64,000 nt of DNA. Origin: Portunus trituberculatus (Eukaryota > Arthropoda > Malacostraca > Decapoda > Portunidae). The stretch is taken from contig NC_059256.1 in NCBI RefSeq assembly GCF_017591435.1, forward strand, positions 12,726,811 to 12,790,810, in the 5' to 3' direction. Below are positions 1 through 12,562 of this stretch, piece after piece. The translations under genes were made by a program, and so were the position numbers. Position 1 is the stretch's first letter. Each line of letters opens with the position of its first letter. Under the pieces are notes generated by a model. That model was not told the origin of the DNA and made no database searches. It worked only from the letters and a program-made list of their open reading frames with translations.

Positions 1-806
<806 letters not shown>

Positions 807-808
807 AC

Positions 809-2790
809 CTGCGTATGGCGTGCAGCACGGTGTCTGAGGCGGGTGTTCTGCCGGGGTGCTGGTAAAGTTGTTTCAGACTCAACACATTGATATTGTACTC
901 GTAATTACTCAAGGAACGAACAATCTCCATATTCACATTTTCTTTATCCAGCAATAATACTAATCCGCTTTTTGGTGGAACACGGGAAGGAGTGCCGCAG
1001 CGCTGACCAAGGTCTGCTACATATACTAAGCCAAAACAAGGATTTTCTTTGACATTCTGAGCGATCTCTTGCAGGAATCTCTCATCATAATCTGTTTCTT
1101 CGACCAGTGACAACCATTTCTCCCATATATTGCCATTCTTCCCCATCAACCTTATCACTTCCTTTATGATCTCGGGTTCATTTGGTACTTCTTCTCTTGC
1201 CAACAGCCCTGTCACGTGGAATAAAAGGCTATGCAGATTAAAATATATCACTTGCTGAGTGAAGGTATGAAGCAGACTCGTCACAGTTCTCGATGGTGGG
1301 AGGGACCTATCCTGTAAGCGCTGTATGATATGTCGAGCGGCAAAGTACTCTTGCAGTCCTTTATGGGGCAAGCAGTATTGTTCTTTACGCACTCTGTTGT
1401 TGACGGACAATCGCAGAATAAAGAAGGCTCCCAGGACTTCCTGATCTGGCAGGTCCTCCGTCTCGCAACAATCTACCAAGCGCTCCACGTCTTCCTCTGA
1501 AAGGCTCAATTTGTCCTGCACCAAGTTTTGCAGTGCCATTTTGTACATCTCTCCCACCACTTTTTTTAGCCTCATCTTGAGGGTGCGCGGCCTCCTCTCT
1601 CCAAATAAGGGGTGGGTGGATATTCTGACACGCAGCTTTTCTGTGCACCACTCGTGGAAGTGGGTGTACAGGCTGGTTTGGGTAATGTTTTCCTTGATGC
1701 AGTCTTGTTTTTCTTCAAACAGTCTAACCAAGAATACAAGGTTGAGAGGAAGCTCAAACAACTTTGTGTTTTCTTGTTGTGTCATGAACTCCCTCAGCCT
1801 GTCATGGTTTGTGGAGGAGGTGGAGTATTGCAGTGCAAACTCTATTCTCTTAGTGACGGGAATGCCCTCAAGAGACAGATGAGATATGTGGTAATCCTTT
1901 TTATAACGCCTCACCAACCAGTCCACTCGCTCCGGGCGTGAGCTGACAAGGACTGACAAACATTTGTTATATTTGGCGATGGTGAGAACATTGGTGACGA
2001 GCTTCTCGGAAGTGTCGTTCATCTCGTCAAGTCCGTCTATGAGGAAGAGCACCTTACAGCGCCCCAAATACTTCACGAGTGGTTCCCCAAACACCGAGAG
2101 ACTGGGCGGGAGGACCAGGCCCAGGAATGTCTCCAGGTCCTCGGCATCTGTGTCCCGGCACAGTATTCTGAGCACGATGTCGTACTCCTCCAGGCACGTG
2201 ACGCGGCGGTCACACTCTTCCCTGCGCCACTCTGACACCAAGAAAGTGAGCAGGGTGGTCTTGCCACTCCCAGCAATGCCGCTCACCACGGCGAGGCGCG
2301 GTCTGTCATCGTGGGCAGGCAGGGAGGGGCGGCACTTCTCCCTCAGAACTTTTAGTACTTCTAAACAGTCGATTTTAGATTTTGAGTGTTCTTGCTGAAG
2401 AAGAAGTTTGTAAAACACAAACTGTATGTGGACCCGTTCTTCGGGTCCAAACAGGAATGACAGCGGATCAAAACATTCAAAGTTTTTGTAGAGATCTTTG
2501 AGGTGATATGCTGACACTTCCTTAAATAAATCCAGTTTTTTCTCAAAGTTCATCTGAAGGATGACTTTGTCAGTAAAGGCTTGCAATACTTCATTTACTT
2601 GCATTTTCACATTGTCCATGAGGGTGTTAGTCTCAGCGCGGTATCCGTACCTGTTCTTGACGGCCTGAAGGGCTCTCAGGAAGAGGCTCTCTAAATCTTG
2701 AAGTTTGTTCTTCAACTGGTGTTCATCCATTGTTATCTGAGACCATTCGTGGACACAGGCGTTTCTTTCCTCTTTGATCTTATGTAAGAG
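809..2790 (-). CDS. HEPN-NACHT (NLR-like) protein, main exon
   Basis: This exon encodes a STAND-type NTPase of the NACHT family, cytosolic sensors that oligomerise on ligand binding. Counting from the ATG at 2730, I see a Walker A GIAGSGKTT (about residues 151-159), a Walker B VLFLIDGLDE (227-236), a sensor SSRPE (263-267) and the winged-helix motif LPHKGLQEYFAARH (454-467) usual after NACHT. The same frame stays open upstream of that ATG to about 2790. There it encodes RNACVH (2766-2749), a match to the HEPN RX4-6H signature. No leucine-rich repeats are visible. The in-frame TAA at 805-807 overlaps a good donor (CGCAG|gtaaac, exon end 809), so the gene probably continues into exons left of the window. 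The first part of the HEPN domain is in another frame at 2791-3203. HEPN of the DZIP3/hRUL138-like type is an inference from the pattern. Confidence 0.85.
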
Positions 2791-3203
2791 CCCTCCATCA
2801 CTGATGGATCCTGCCAGCGTGCATCGTTGAGATCTGCCACACCTTCACAGGCCAGTGTTATGCTCTTGTACAGCAGTGTTATGTCAAAGCTCTGGCACGA
2901 GGGATCATTACTGATTTTCCTCTCCTCATCCTTGGTAAAGATTTTCTTCTTCGTCTTATCGTTGAGTGAACAGTAGTTGGCCGTCGAGGAGTCTTGGAGG
3001 CTGTTGAGGTGGTCCAGGAGGGTGGTGGAGGGGGCCTTGTTTGTGCCGCATTTCAGGGCGTGACAGAGCACGGCTGTTCCAGGACCCATCAAGATGTACA
3101 CCAGCTTGAAACGCGAATAATCCTCCTGCGTCATGGCGGTGGCGGTGGCGGTGGCAGTGGAGGGGGCGGGGACGGGGGCGGCAGCGGCGGATGAGGCGGC
3201 CAT
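2791..3203 (-). CDS. HEPN-NACHT protein, N-terminal part (frame offset)
   Basis: This is the start of the same protein. The ATG at 3203 sits in a good context (gtgccATGg). It is followed by a low-complexity Ala/Thr/Pro stretch from a GGCGGT-type hexamer repeat, then a second possible start before TQEDYSRF. The segment MGPGTAVLCHALKCG and the FDITLLYKSITLAC region fit the N-terminal half of DZIP3-like HEPN domains found in invertebrate NACHT proteins. Read literally, this frame ends at a TAA at 2733-2735. However, the homologous continuation (LLHKIKEERNACVHEW) lies in the other frame starting at about 2790, so one base appears to be missing at the GGG (2791-2793 on the plus strand, ccc). A 5'UTR acceptor (ttacctacag) is possible, with exon start near 3284. 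Confidence 0.75.
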
Positions 3204-3301
3204 GGCACTGGTTCTTCAGCAGGACTGTTCACGTTCAGTGCTCTTCAATGAAGTGGTTGGAACTGTGTATCGTGAAGAAATGGACTGTAGGTAAATAAAT
3301 A

Positions 3302-3304
<3 letters not shown>

Positions 3305-3357
<53 letters not shown>

Positions 3358-3431
3358 CCTCTCTCCAGGCCTTTCCTTCCACTCTCTAGGATATAATAAA
3401 TCATATCATCATAGTGACAGTATAGTTTGTG

Positions 3432-3520
<89 letters not shown>
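3305..3520. repeat. (GT)n and (AG)n microsatellites
   Basis: A (GT)n run at 3305-3355 and an (AG)n run at about 3436-3520 lie just upstream of the HEPN-NACHT gene. Confidence 0.97.
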
Positions 3521-3521
<1 letters not shown>

Positions 3522-3539
3522 CAGAGTTCCGTTAAAGTG

Positions 3540-4000
3540 GTGCCGGAAATTCCTTCAACACTAGAACACTGCACATGAACATTTCCACCCACTGCTTGTC
3601 TGTAGGTCTTGTTTAGATAAAGAAAATGCTTTCTCAGAAGATTACACTACATCAAATTCTCCCACTCGCTATAACAATCCTTAATACTTATTGGATCAAG
3701 AAATAACACTCATAAGTACATCATTCATTCATTCCTTCAACCAATCAATGCTTGTGGAAAAGCATTCTTTTTGATGTCTCGTCCATGACTACAAATTTGT
3801 CTCTTCTGCTTGTTTTGGCGTTCTCTAGTGCCTCTTGTGTGCCACGTGACAACTGCTATGACTGGCCCTCCCTTCATTAACACACGGTACACAGTGAATA
3901 TGACTTTTTTATGCAAGAGGGAAGATTGCCAAGAAAAAGGATAAAGGCCTACTAAAACTGCAGGTTCCCTAAAAGCTTAACAAAAAGTAAGTCAGCCAAA
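3540..4000. other. intergenic stretch without recognisable feature
   Basis: Unique-looking AT-rich sequence between the microsatellites upstream of the NACHT gene and the 3' end of a LINE. I see no exon, RNA gene or repeat in it. Confidence 0.6.
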
Positions 4001-4004
4001 AGCC

Positions 4005-6778
4005 TGGGACAAATGTCTTGACACCTCTCTCTTAAAAGGAGTCAAGTCGTAGGAAGATGGAAATTCAGAAGCAGGCAGGGACTTCAAGAGTTTACCAGTG
4101 AAAGGTGTGAATGATTCAAAATACTGGTTAACTCTTGTATTAGAGGGTTAGACAGGATAGGGATGAAAGGAAGAAGAAAGTCTTGTGCAGAGAAGGTGTG
4201 GGAGGAGAGGAGGCATGCAGTCAGCAAGATCAGTAGAGCAGTTAGCATGAAAATAGCGCTAAAAGATAGAAAGAGATGCAACATTCCGGCAGTGAGAAAG
4301 AGGAGAAAGAGGCTGAAGACAGTCAGTCAGAGGAGGGGAGTTGAGACAAAAAGCTTTTGATTCCATCCTATCTAATAAAACTGTATAAGTGGAAACCCCT
4401 ACACATGCGAAGAGTACTCCATACAAGGACAGATAAGGCCCTTATACAGAGTTAGCAATTGGAGGGGTGAAAAAAACTGGTAGAGACGCCTCAGAACGCC
4501 TAACTTCATAAAAGCTGTTTTAGCAAGAGATGAGATGTAAAGTTTCTAGTTAAAATAATGAATAAAAGACAGACCGAGGATATTCATTGTGGAAGAGGGA
4601 GACAGCTGAGTGTCACTGAAGAAGAGGGGATAGTTGTCTGGAAGGTTGTGTCGAATTGATAGATGGAGGAATTGAATTTTGAGGCATTGAAAACTACTAC
4701 GTCCATGCATAATCTGTTGACTTCCTGTAGGGTTGGGCGTCTCTGAAAGGAATGGGAAAGATGTAGGGTGGTATCATCAGCGTAGGAGTGGATAGGGCAA
4801 GAAGTTTGGTAAGAAGATCATTAATGAGTAATAGAAAGAGAGTAGCCGTCTACCACAGCAGCAATGGAATGGTCGGAAAGGAAACTTGAGATAAAGTTAC
4901 AGAGAGAAGGATTGAAGCCGTAGGAGGACAGTTTTGAAATCAAAGCTTTATGCCAGACTCTATCAAAAGCTTTTGATATGTCTAACACTACAGCAAAAGT
5001 TTCACCGAAATCTCTGGATGACCAAGACTCAGTAAGGAAAGCCAGAAGATCACCAGTAGAGCGACCTTGACGGAAGCCATACTGGTGATCATATAGAAGA
5101 ATGTGAAGTGACAGATGTTTGAGAATCTTCCTATTCAGGATAGATTAAAAAACTTTAGACAAGCAAGAGATTAAAGCTATAGGACGGTAGTTTGAGGGGT
5201 TAGAACGGTCACCCTTTTAGGAACAGGCTGAATGTAGGCAAACTTCCAGCAGGAAGGAAAGGTAGAAGTCGATAGACAAAGTTGGAAGAGTTTGGCCAGG
5301 CAAGGTGCAAGCACGGAACCACAGTTTTTGAGAACAATAGGAGGGACTCCATCCGAGGATTTAGGCCAGCGAGGGCATGGAAAACATCGTTACGAACAAA
5401 TAATCAGAGGAAGGAGGAGAGGGAGGGACAAGCCCAGAATCATCCAAGGTGGAGTTGTAAGTAAAGGTTTGAGAGAAGAGTTCAGCTTTAGAGACAGAAG
5501 AGATGGCAGTGGTGCCATCAGGATGAAATAAAGGAGAGAAAGATGAAGATTTGAAGTTATTTGAGGTGTTATTGGTTAGAAGCCAAGAGTCTTGAGGAGG
5601 GTTTGAGCTTGAAAGATTTTGACATTTTCTATTTATGAAAGAGTGTTTGGCAAGTTGAAGAACAGACTTGGCATGATTCCGGGCAGAGATATAAAGTGCA
5701 TGAGATTCAGGAGATGGAAGGCTCAGGTACCTTTTGTGGGCAACCTCTCTATCATGTATAGCACGAGAACAGGCTGAGTTAAACCAAGGTTTAGAAGGTT
5801 TAGGTTGAGAAAAGAATGAGGAATGTACGCCTCCATGCCAGACACTAACACCTCTGTTATGCGTTCAGCACAAAGAGATGGGTCTCTGACACGGAAGCAA
5901 TAATCATTCCAGGAAAATCAGCATAATACCTCCTCAGGTCCCCCAACTGGCAGAGGCAAAACGCCAGAGGCACCTTCGCTTTGGGGATCCTGTGGAGGGA
6001 TTGGAAAATAGGACAAGATACAGAAATGAGATTGTGATCGGAGGAGCCCAACGGAGATGAAAGGGTGACAGCATAAGCAGAAGGGTTAGAGGTGAGGAAG
6101 AGATCAAGAATGTTGGGCGTGTCTCCAAGACGGTCAGGAATACGAGTAGGGTGTTGCACCAGTTGCTCTAGGTCATGGAGGATAGCAAAGTTGAAGGCTA
6201 GTTCACCAGGGTGGTCAGTGAAGGAGAGGAAAGCCAAAGCTGGTGGTGAACATTGAAATCTCCAAGAATGGAAATCTCAGCGAAAGGGTAGAGGGACAGA
6301 ATGTGCTCCACTTTAGAAGTTAAGTAGTCGAAGAATTTACTATAGTCAGAAGAGTTAGGGCAGAGATAAACAGCACAGATGAATTTAGTTTGAGAGTGAC
6401 TGTTAAGTCGTAGCCAGATGGTGGAAAATTCGGAAGACTCAAGAGCGTGGGCACGAGAGCAAGTTAAGTCGTTGCGTACATAGACGCAACATCCAGCTTT
6501 GGAATGAAAATGAGAATAGAGAAAGTAGGAGGGAACAGAGAAGGGGCTACTGTCAGTTGCCTCAGACAGCTGTGTTTCGGTGAGGAAAAGAAGATGAGGT
6601 TTAGTAGAGGAGAGGTGGTGTTCCACAGATTGAAAATTAGAACTAAGACTGCGAATGTTGCAGAAGTTAATGCAGAAAAAGTTGAGGGAGGTGTCAAGGC
6701 ATTTAGGGCCGTTATCAAGAGAGGCGTCCGACCTGGGGACATTTTTGGTCCCCTCCCCAGATGGGGACTCCGATGTAT
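4005..6778 (-). mobile_element. jockey/CR1-like LINE relic, copy 1
   Basis: This is a non-LTR retrotransposon read on the minus strand, 5' end near 6778 and 3' end near 4005. Conceptual translation gives an endonuclease/exonuclease/phosphatase domain in pieces: LTETQL and GDFNVHH at about 6610-6250, and LDLFLTSNPS...SDHNLIS at about 6110-6020. Reverse-transcriptase remnants follow at about 5600-4850 and the conserved 3' ORF tail at about 4380-4010. Frameshifts and deletions break all reading frames, so it is dead. Copies of the same family are at 6785-9050 and 20700-22790, with tails elsewhere. The clade is uncertain. Confidence 0.85.
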
Positions 6779-6784
6779 AACTGT

Positions 6785-9050
6785 ATTTGATATGTCGAAC
6801 GCTACAGCAAAAGTTTCACCGAAATCTCTAAAAAACGATACCCAAGACTCGGTAAGGAAAGCCAGATTATCAGTAGACTAAGCCATACTGGCGATCAGAT
6901 AAAAGACTGTGAAATGACATATGTTTAAGAATCTTCCTATTGAAAATAAATTCAAAATCTTTAGACTAGAAAGAGATTAAAGCTATAGGACGGTAGTTTG
7001 AGGGATTAGAACGGTCACCCTTTTTAGGAACAGGCTGAATATAAGCAAACTTCTAGCAAGAAGGAAAGGTAGAAATTAATAGACATAGTTGAAAGAGTTT
7101 GGCCAGGTAAGGTGCAAGCACGGATGCACAGTTTTCTAGAACGATAGGAGGGACCCCATCAGGTCCATACGTCTTCTGAAGGTTTAGACCAGCGAGGGCA
7201 TGAAAAAAATAATTAGGAACAATTTTAATCGAATGTATGAAATAGTCAGAGGGAGGAGGAGAAGGAGGGCAAACCCAGAATCATCAAGGTTAGAGTTGTT
7301 TGCAAAGGTTTGAGAGAAGAATTCAGCTTTAGAGACATGAGATGGCAGTGGTGTCATTAGGATGAAATAAAGGAGGGAAAGATGAAGAATCAAGTTACTG
7401 AAGATGTTTTTGGTTAGATGCCAGAAGTCCAGAAGGGAGTTGGAATTTGAAAGATTTTGACATTTTCTGGTTGTGAAGTAATGTTTGGCAAGTTGAAGAA
7501 CAGACTTGGCATGATTCCGGGCAGAAATATAAAGTGCATGAGATTCAGGAGATGGAAGGCTCAAGTACCTTCTGTGGGCAACCTCTCTATCATGTATAGC
7601 ACGAGAACAGGCTGTGTTAATCCAATATTTGGAAGTTTTAGGTTGAGAGAAAGAATGAGGAATGTACGCCTCCATGCCAGACACTATCACCTCGGTTATG
7701 AGTTCAGCACAAAGAGATGAATGAGTCTCTGTCGCGGAAACAGTAATCATTCCAGGGAAAATCAGCATAATACCTCCTCAGGTCCCCTCAGCTAGCACAA
7801 GCAAAACACCAGAGGCATCTCTGCTTTGAGAGATCCTGAGGAGGAATTTGAGAAAGGGAACAAGATGCAGATATGAGGTTGTGATCAGAGAAGCCCAATG
7901 GAGAAGATAGGGTAACAGGATACGCAGAAGGATTAGAGTTAAGGAAGAGATCAAGAATGTTGAAAGTGTCTTCAAGACGGTCAGGAATACGAATAGGGTG
8001 TTGCACCAGTTGCTCTAGGTCAGTGGTTCTTAAACTTTTTTGGCAGCAACCCAAAATCTTGCACAAATCAACTATCACGACCCATGCCTACATAGATATA
8101 CAAATTGTCTTTATAAGTAATATGATTATGCTTTTAAAAGCAGGTTACAGAAACAAAATATACTTATACTGGCGGCGGGCTCGTGGGCCCTTGGCATCAG
8201 CAAGCAACGTCCTCCACTCTGCTCCCTCCTATACACCCTCCACCTCCACCTCCACCTCCGCCAACGATTAAGTTTAAAAGTCTTGTTGGGAATGGGAGAT
8301 TCTTTACACTTCAAATAGATTTACTGCTTTGGAGTTTTTATTTAATCATGGTTTATTTAGAATCCTAAAACAATGTATCATGAATTTTAATTATTACAAT
8401 ATATAATTATAATATATTTGTAGTGGGGAAAACAATCATTTTCTGCAAACCCTTAACGACCCAATAAAATGGCTTGGCGACCCAACTTCGGGTCGCGACC
8501 CAGGGGTTAAGAACCACTGCAGAGTCTAGGTAATGGAGGATGGCAAAGTTGAAGGCTAGTTTACGAGGATGGTCAGTGCAGGGAGAGGAAAACCAAACTG
8601 GTGATGAACATTGAAATCTCCAAGGATGGAGATCTCTGTGAAACGGTTAAGGAACAGAATGTGCTCCACTTTGGAAATTAAATTGTCAAAGAATTTACTG
8701 TAGTCAGATGGGTTAGGGGAGAGATAGACAGCATAGATAGATTTAGTAAGAGAGTCTAAGCCAGATGGTGGAAAACTCTGAAGATTCAAAACCGTGGGCA
8801 CGAGAGCAAGTCAAGTCGTTGAGCACATAGACGCAACATCCACCTTTGGAACGAAAATGAGGATAGAGAAAAGGAGGAGGGAACAGAGAAGTGGCTAGTG
8901 TCAGTTGCCTCAGACAGCTGTGTTTCGGCGAGGAGAAGAAGATAAGTTCAGTAGACTAGACGTGAGTTGGTGTTCCATAGATTGAAAACCAAAACCGCGA
9001 ATGTTGCAGAAGTTAATGAAGAAGAAGTTGAGGGACATTTATGGCACACC
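6785..9050 (-). mobile_element. jockey/CR1-like LINE relic, copy 2, split by a DNA transposon
   Basis: A second copy of the same LINE lies directly upstream of copy 1 on the minus strand. Its RT part starts abruptly at about 6785 (3' truncated). The region between endonuclease and RT is at 7184-7768, the C-terminal endonuclease at about 7780-8010 and the N-terminal endonuclease (GDFNVHH) at about 8530-8980. An hAT-like element at 8021-8519 interrupts the endonuclease coding region at a site that is intact in copy 1 (near 6173). Confidence 0.85.
8021..8519. mobile_element. hAT-like non-autonomous DNA transposon
   Basis: The element starts cagtggttcttaaac and ends gttaagaaccactg, an inverted pair of the CAGTGGTTCT type seen in hAT elements. 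The target motif ctctaggt (8013-8020) recurs as gtctaggt at 8524-8531, fitting an 8-bp target-site duplication with slight drift. The uninterrupted site exists once in LINE copy 1. No transposase is encoded in the 499 bp. Confidence 0.85.
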
Positions 9051-9269
9051 GCCGAACCTTATCATGTACTACTGTTTTTTTACACTATTTTTTATATACT
9101 GTATAATTCTGCAAAGCTATGATACCTATGTATTCCGTGCACGGGGCCTCTGTAGGGCGTAACTATGCGGCGGTATGGAGCCTGATGAAGGAGAGAAGAC
9201 AAAATATACACCACCTACCGGAAGATTGTTTATCTCTGTTCCTCTTCCGTCTTCCTTCACCGTGCCTTA

Positions 9270-9270
<1 letters not shown>

Positions 9271-9310
<40 letters not shown>

Positions 9311-9311
9311 G
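9271..9311. repeat. (GT)n microsatellite
   Basis: A perfect GT tract. The surrounding 9051-9635 shows no gene. Confidence 0.95.
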
Positions 9312-9641
9312 CTTGGTGTCAGCGGCGGATCCACAATCAAAATTTCTTTGGGTGGTTAACCTAAATTCCTGTTGTCCTTGCGAGGGCTGGCGAGTAACTG
9401 GGTGCTGCGGGCCAGGCTAGGTTTATCAGCTCGGGAATCAGCTATCTTGAGCCTTATCAGGTTATCTTGAGGACATTTCTAAGCTATACGCAGGGCTTCT
9501 TTGTGTAATAAGAGCAGTAATGATTTATTAATATGACTGAATAATGAGACACATCTAATTCATCTGAACATCGCAATATAAACAAACTGTGACGCCATCT
9601 GACGGCCCATCGTACAGATACACATTTTCTCTAAGTCCATT

Positions 9642-9940
9642 GAGAGTACTGGTTAACTCTTGCATTAGAGAGTTGGACAGAATAGTGATTGATGACTGAG
9701 AGTAGTACTGGTTAACTCTTTTATTACAGAGTTGGACAGAATAGTGGTGAATGATTGAGAGTACTAGTTAACTCTTGTATTAGAGAGTTGGGCAGAATAG
9801 TGGTGAATGATTGAGAGTACTAGTTAACTCTTGTACTAGAGAGTTGGATAGAATAGAGGTGAAAGGAAGAAGAAAGCCTTGTCCAGCGAGGGTTGGGGAG
9901 AAGGGAAGACATGCAGTTCGCAAGATCAATGATTTTTACA
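9642..9940 (-). repeat. 56-bp minisatellite made from a LINE 3' tail
   Basis: Four head-to-tail copies of a 56-bp unit begin gtactggttaactctt at about 9646, 9702, 9758 and 9814. They continue into ordinary LINE tail (aggaagaagaaagcc...). The unit is a segment of the 3' ORF of the LINE family at 4005-6778. Confidence 0.85.
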
Positions 9941-9945
9941 TGTAT

Positions 9946-9947
<2 letters not shown>

Positions 9948-10017
<70 letters not shown>
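9948..10017. repeat. (AG)n microsatellite
   Basis: An AG tract that abuts another LINE tail at 10020. Confidence 0.95.
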
Positions 10018-10018
<1 letters not shown>

Positions 10019-10200
10019 CCTATCCTGTGGCACCCTCAGGGATGCATAGGGCCTCAATGATCTCTGGCCACCACACTGTATCTTGTAATATCTCCTGAAT
10101 GTGTCCCCAACATTCATCACCCACATCTCGTCTCACTGTCCTAAGCCACGTCTCTCTTGGCCTTCCTCTCCCTCTTCTTCCAGGTGCCACTCATTCTGGT
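10018..10200 (-). mobile_element. C-terminal tail of a different LINE
   Basis: The minus strand reads as a basic RGRGRPRETWLRTVRRD segment, then a Trp-rich CWGHI...VWWPEI tail ending near 10020. This resembles the C-terminus of endonuclease-reverse transcriptases of RTE/CR1-type LINEs. It is only a fragment. Confidence 0.6.
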
Positions 10201-10935
10201 GTACCACGCATCTGTCCATGCCTTCTCTACACATGTCCCAGCCAGGGAGAGAGGAGGGAAGGAACGGGGAGGAAGGAGGGAAGAGGAGGCACACAGTATG
10301 GGATAGACGAGGTAGTTTGTGGTGACGTCACTTGTTGGAATTACTTCACAGGTGTCAGCTACTGTATATTTGAAGTCAAGAGTAAACGCCGCAATTCAAT
10401 ACACCAGTGAATGCACCATAACGTCACAAGTTAGGGCAGGGTGTGAACTGGGCCGTGTTAATATATCATGCTGATGTGAATGGTCATTTCGCAAATATAA
10501 GTGACAGACGCGGGGTCAAGCTTGCTGAAATACATGCTAGCTGTGTCGAGGCATTTGCTCCCTTATTTTGGCTGACAATTTTTCATCTTTGTAGAGAGCC
10601 AACACCCAAGTAGGCCTATTTTTATTTATTTTTTTTTTTGCCCTTGGTTGGATCTCTTTCCTACATAAAAAAAGAAAAGAAAAGGGCTTACTGTAACCTC
10701 CCTCCGTCCCTCCCTCTCTCTCTCTCTCTCTCACAAACACAAACACACACATACACACACACAGTCCAGATTCCTGTAGAAATAAACCCAGAGACAACAA
10801 CACGTAAAGTTAATATCCCTTGCTAACTAACACCACACTGACATTGGACTAGTGTGCTGTGACCTTCAACACCCAATAAACATCATTATAAACCGCCCTT
10901 CATTGTTCATTATCGTGCTCGTACTGTCTCTACTA
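10201..10935. other. intergenic, no recognisable gene
   Basis: Contains a GA-rich patch near 10240-10300, a T-rich/A-rich stretch at 10618-10680, a short CT run at 10712-10732 and an AC run at 10736-10762. No exon is seen. Confidence 0.6.
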
Positions 10936-10959
10936 ACGGCTGTGCACTGACTGGCCTGT

Positions 10960-11055
10960 GACAGATCGACTCGCCAATATTTCCCTGCATACAAGCTAAA
11001 ATTTCCCTTTTCAACCTAGAACTTCCTTATTTTTTATGTTTAGGAATTAAGATCA
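10960..11055. repeat. GCCAGAT-type MITE, fragment
   Basis: Matches the gatcgactcgccaatatttccctgc...aagatcat end of the family with fuller copies at 14920-15207, 25092-25358 and 25567-25852. Confidence 0.75.
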
Positions 11056-11059
11056 TACC

Positions 11060-11440
11060 TTCTAATGCAAGAGTCAACCAGTACTCTCAGTCATTCACCA
11101 CTATTCTGTCCACCTTTCTAATGCAAGAGTTGACCAGTACTCTCAATCCTTCACCACTATTCTATCCACCTTTCTAATGTAAGAGTTCACCAGTACTCTC
11201 AATGCTTCACCACTATTCGGTCCACCTTTCTAATGCAAGAGTTGACCAGTACTCTCAATCCTTCATTCATCTTTTTCTCTGGCACATTCTAGAACTACCT
11301 CCGTTTCTGTATTTCCAGCTTCCTATGACTTCACTTCATTTAAGAGGGAGGTGTCAAGACATTTATTTCTTTCCTTGGCTAATTCACCCTCTTGGACCTG
11401 CACGGGACCTGGCAACTTAGTGGGCCTCCTTTTTATCGTT
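11060..11440 (+). repeat. 56-bp minisatellite plus LINE 3' tail
   Basis: Units starting caagagttgaccagta recur every 56 bp from about 11067 to 11260, then pass into the LINE tail ending near 11430. It is the same LINE segment as the array at 9642-9940 but on the other strand. Confidence 0.85.
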
Positions 11441-11499
11441 TTATGAAGCCCCTAGCCAGCTTTGTCCTCATATATGATCAAATATATGAAATACAGAGA

Positions 11500-11725
11500 G
11501 CCGCCGTGGTACAGTGGAACCATGCGTGCTTTGGGATCCTAGAGGTCTCCAAGCGCACGGGTTCGAATCCTGTACACGGTCTGAGTGTAGGTTGGGCTTC
11601 CTCACTCGGGGCAACGGTTTCCTAGCGGGTGGGGTTTCAGATAGGAGGTACCACAAAAAGTATCCTCTTTAGCCCATAAATTCCCGTGAAAAGCACACAT
11701 GGTATAGAAAAATAAATAAATAGAA
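11500..11725 (+). repeat. tRNA-derived SINE, family A
   Basis: Begins gccgccgtggtacagtgg (A-box region) and has a B-box gggttcgaatcc near 11560. A conserved body follows (cctagcgggtgg, taggaggtacc, ttcccgtgaaaag) with an A-rich end. At least six more copies or fragments are in the window. Confidence 0.85.
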
Positions 11726-11888
11726 TAATACAAAGATGTAGTTGGTGTCTGTCACTTGCAAAGATTGGAGAGAAATGTTGCTATTTTGCACATTTTGCCT
11801 GAGTTTACGTACGTCTCTGGTTGAAACACTGATTTAGGCTCACTTGTGGAAAATAGGTTGTCATTACCTCTCGGATATTCTTTTTGAT

Positions 11889-12314
11889 TTTCTACTATTA
11901 CTACTACTATTATCACTGCTGCTACTGCTATTACTACTACTACTACTACTACTATTACTACTGCTACTACTGCTGCTACTGCTATTACTACTACTACTAC
12001 TACTGGGTATTACTACTACTACTACTTCAACTACTGGGTACTATAACTACTACTATTACTACTACTACTACTACTACTACTCGATACAAACTACTACTAT
12101 TACTACTACAACTACTACTACTCGATAATAATTACTACTACTACTACTACTACTATCACCACACACCACCACCACCACCACGATTACTACCACCACTACC
12201 ACTACTACTACTACTACCACCACCACTGCTACTACTGCTACTACCACTACTGCTACTACTACTACTATTTCGCTCATTTCCTCTAAGTAATAATAACTAT
12301 AATAATAACAACAA

Positions 12315-12359
<45 letters not shown>

Positions 12360-12450
12360 TAATAGTAATAGTAATAGTAATAGTAATATTAATAAAGACA
12401 ATAAGAGAAATAATAATAGTTTTAATAATATCAATAATAATTAGAAAACA
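11889..12450. repeat. compound (TAC)n / (AAT)n microsatellite
   Basis: Long imperfect ACT/CTA trinucleotides at 11895-12270 and AAT/AGT trinucleotides at 12288-12440. It lies in the 3' flank of RING-cyclophilin gene A. Confidence 0.95.
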
Positions 12451-12455
12451 GCACA

Positions 12456-12558
12456 GTGGTGTGGTGAGGTGTGGTGAGGTGTGGTGTGGTGTGGTGTGGT
12501 GTATTCACTGTATTGTATTGTGGTGTGGTGTGGTGTGGTGTGGTGTGGTGTGGTGTGC
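12456..12558. repeat. GGTGT pentanucleotide repeat
   Basis: (GGTGT)n with one interruption near 12505-12520. It lies directly downstream of the stop codon of RING-cyclophilin gene A, so it probably forms part of that 3'UTR as CACAC/CACCA repeats. Confidence 0.95.
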
Positions 12559-12562
12559 ATCA

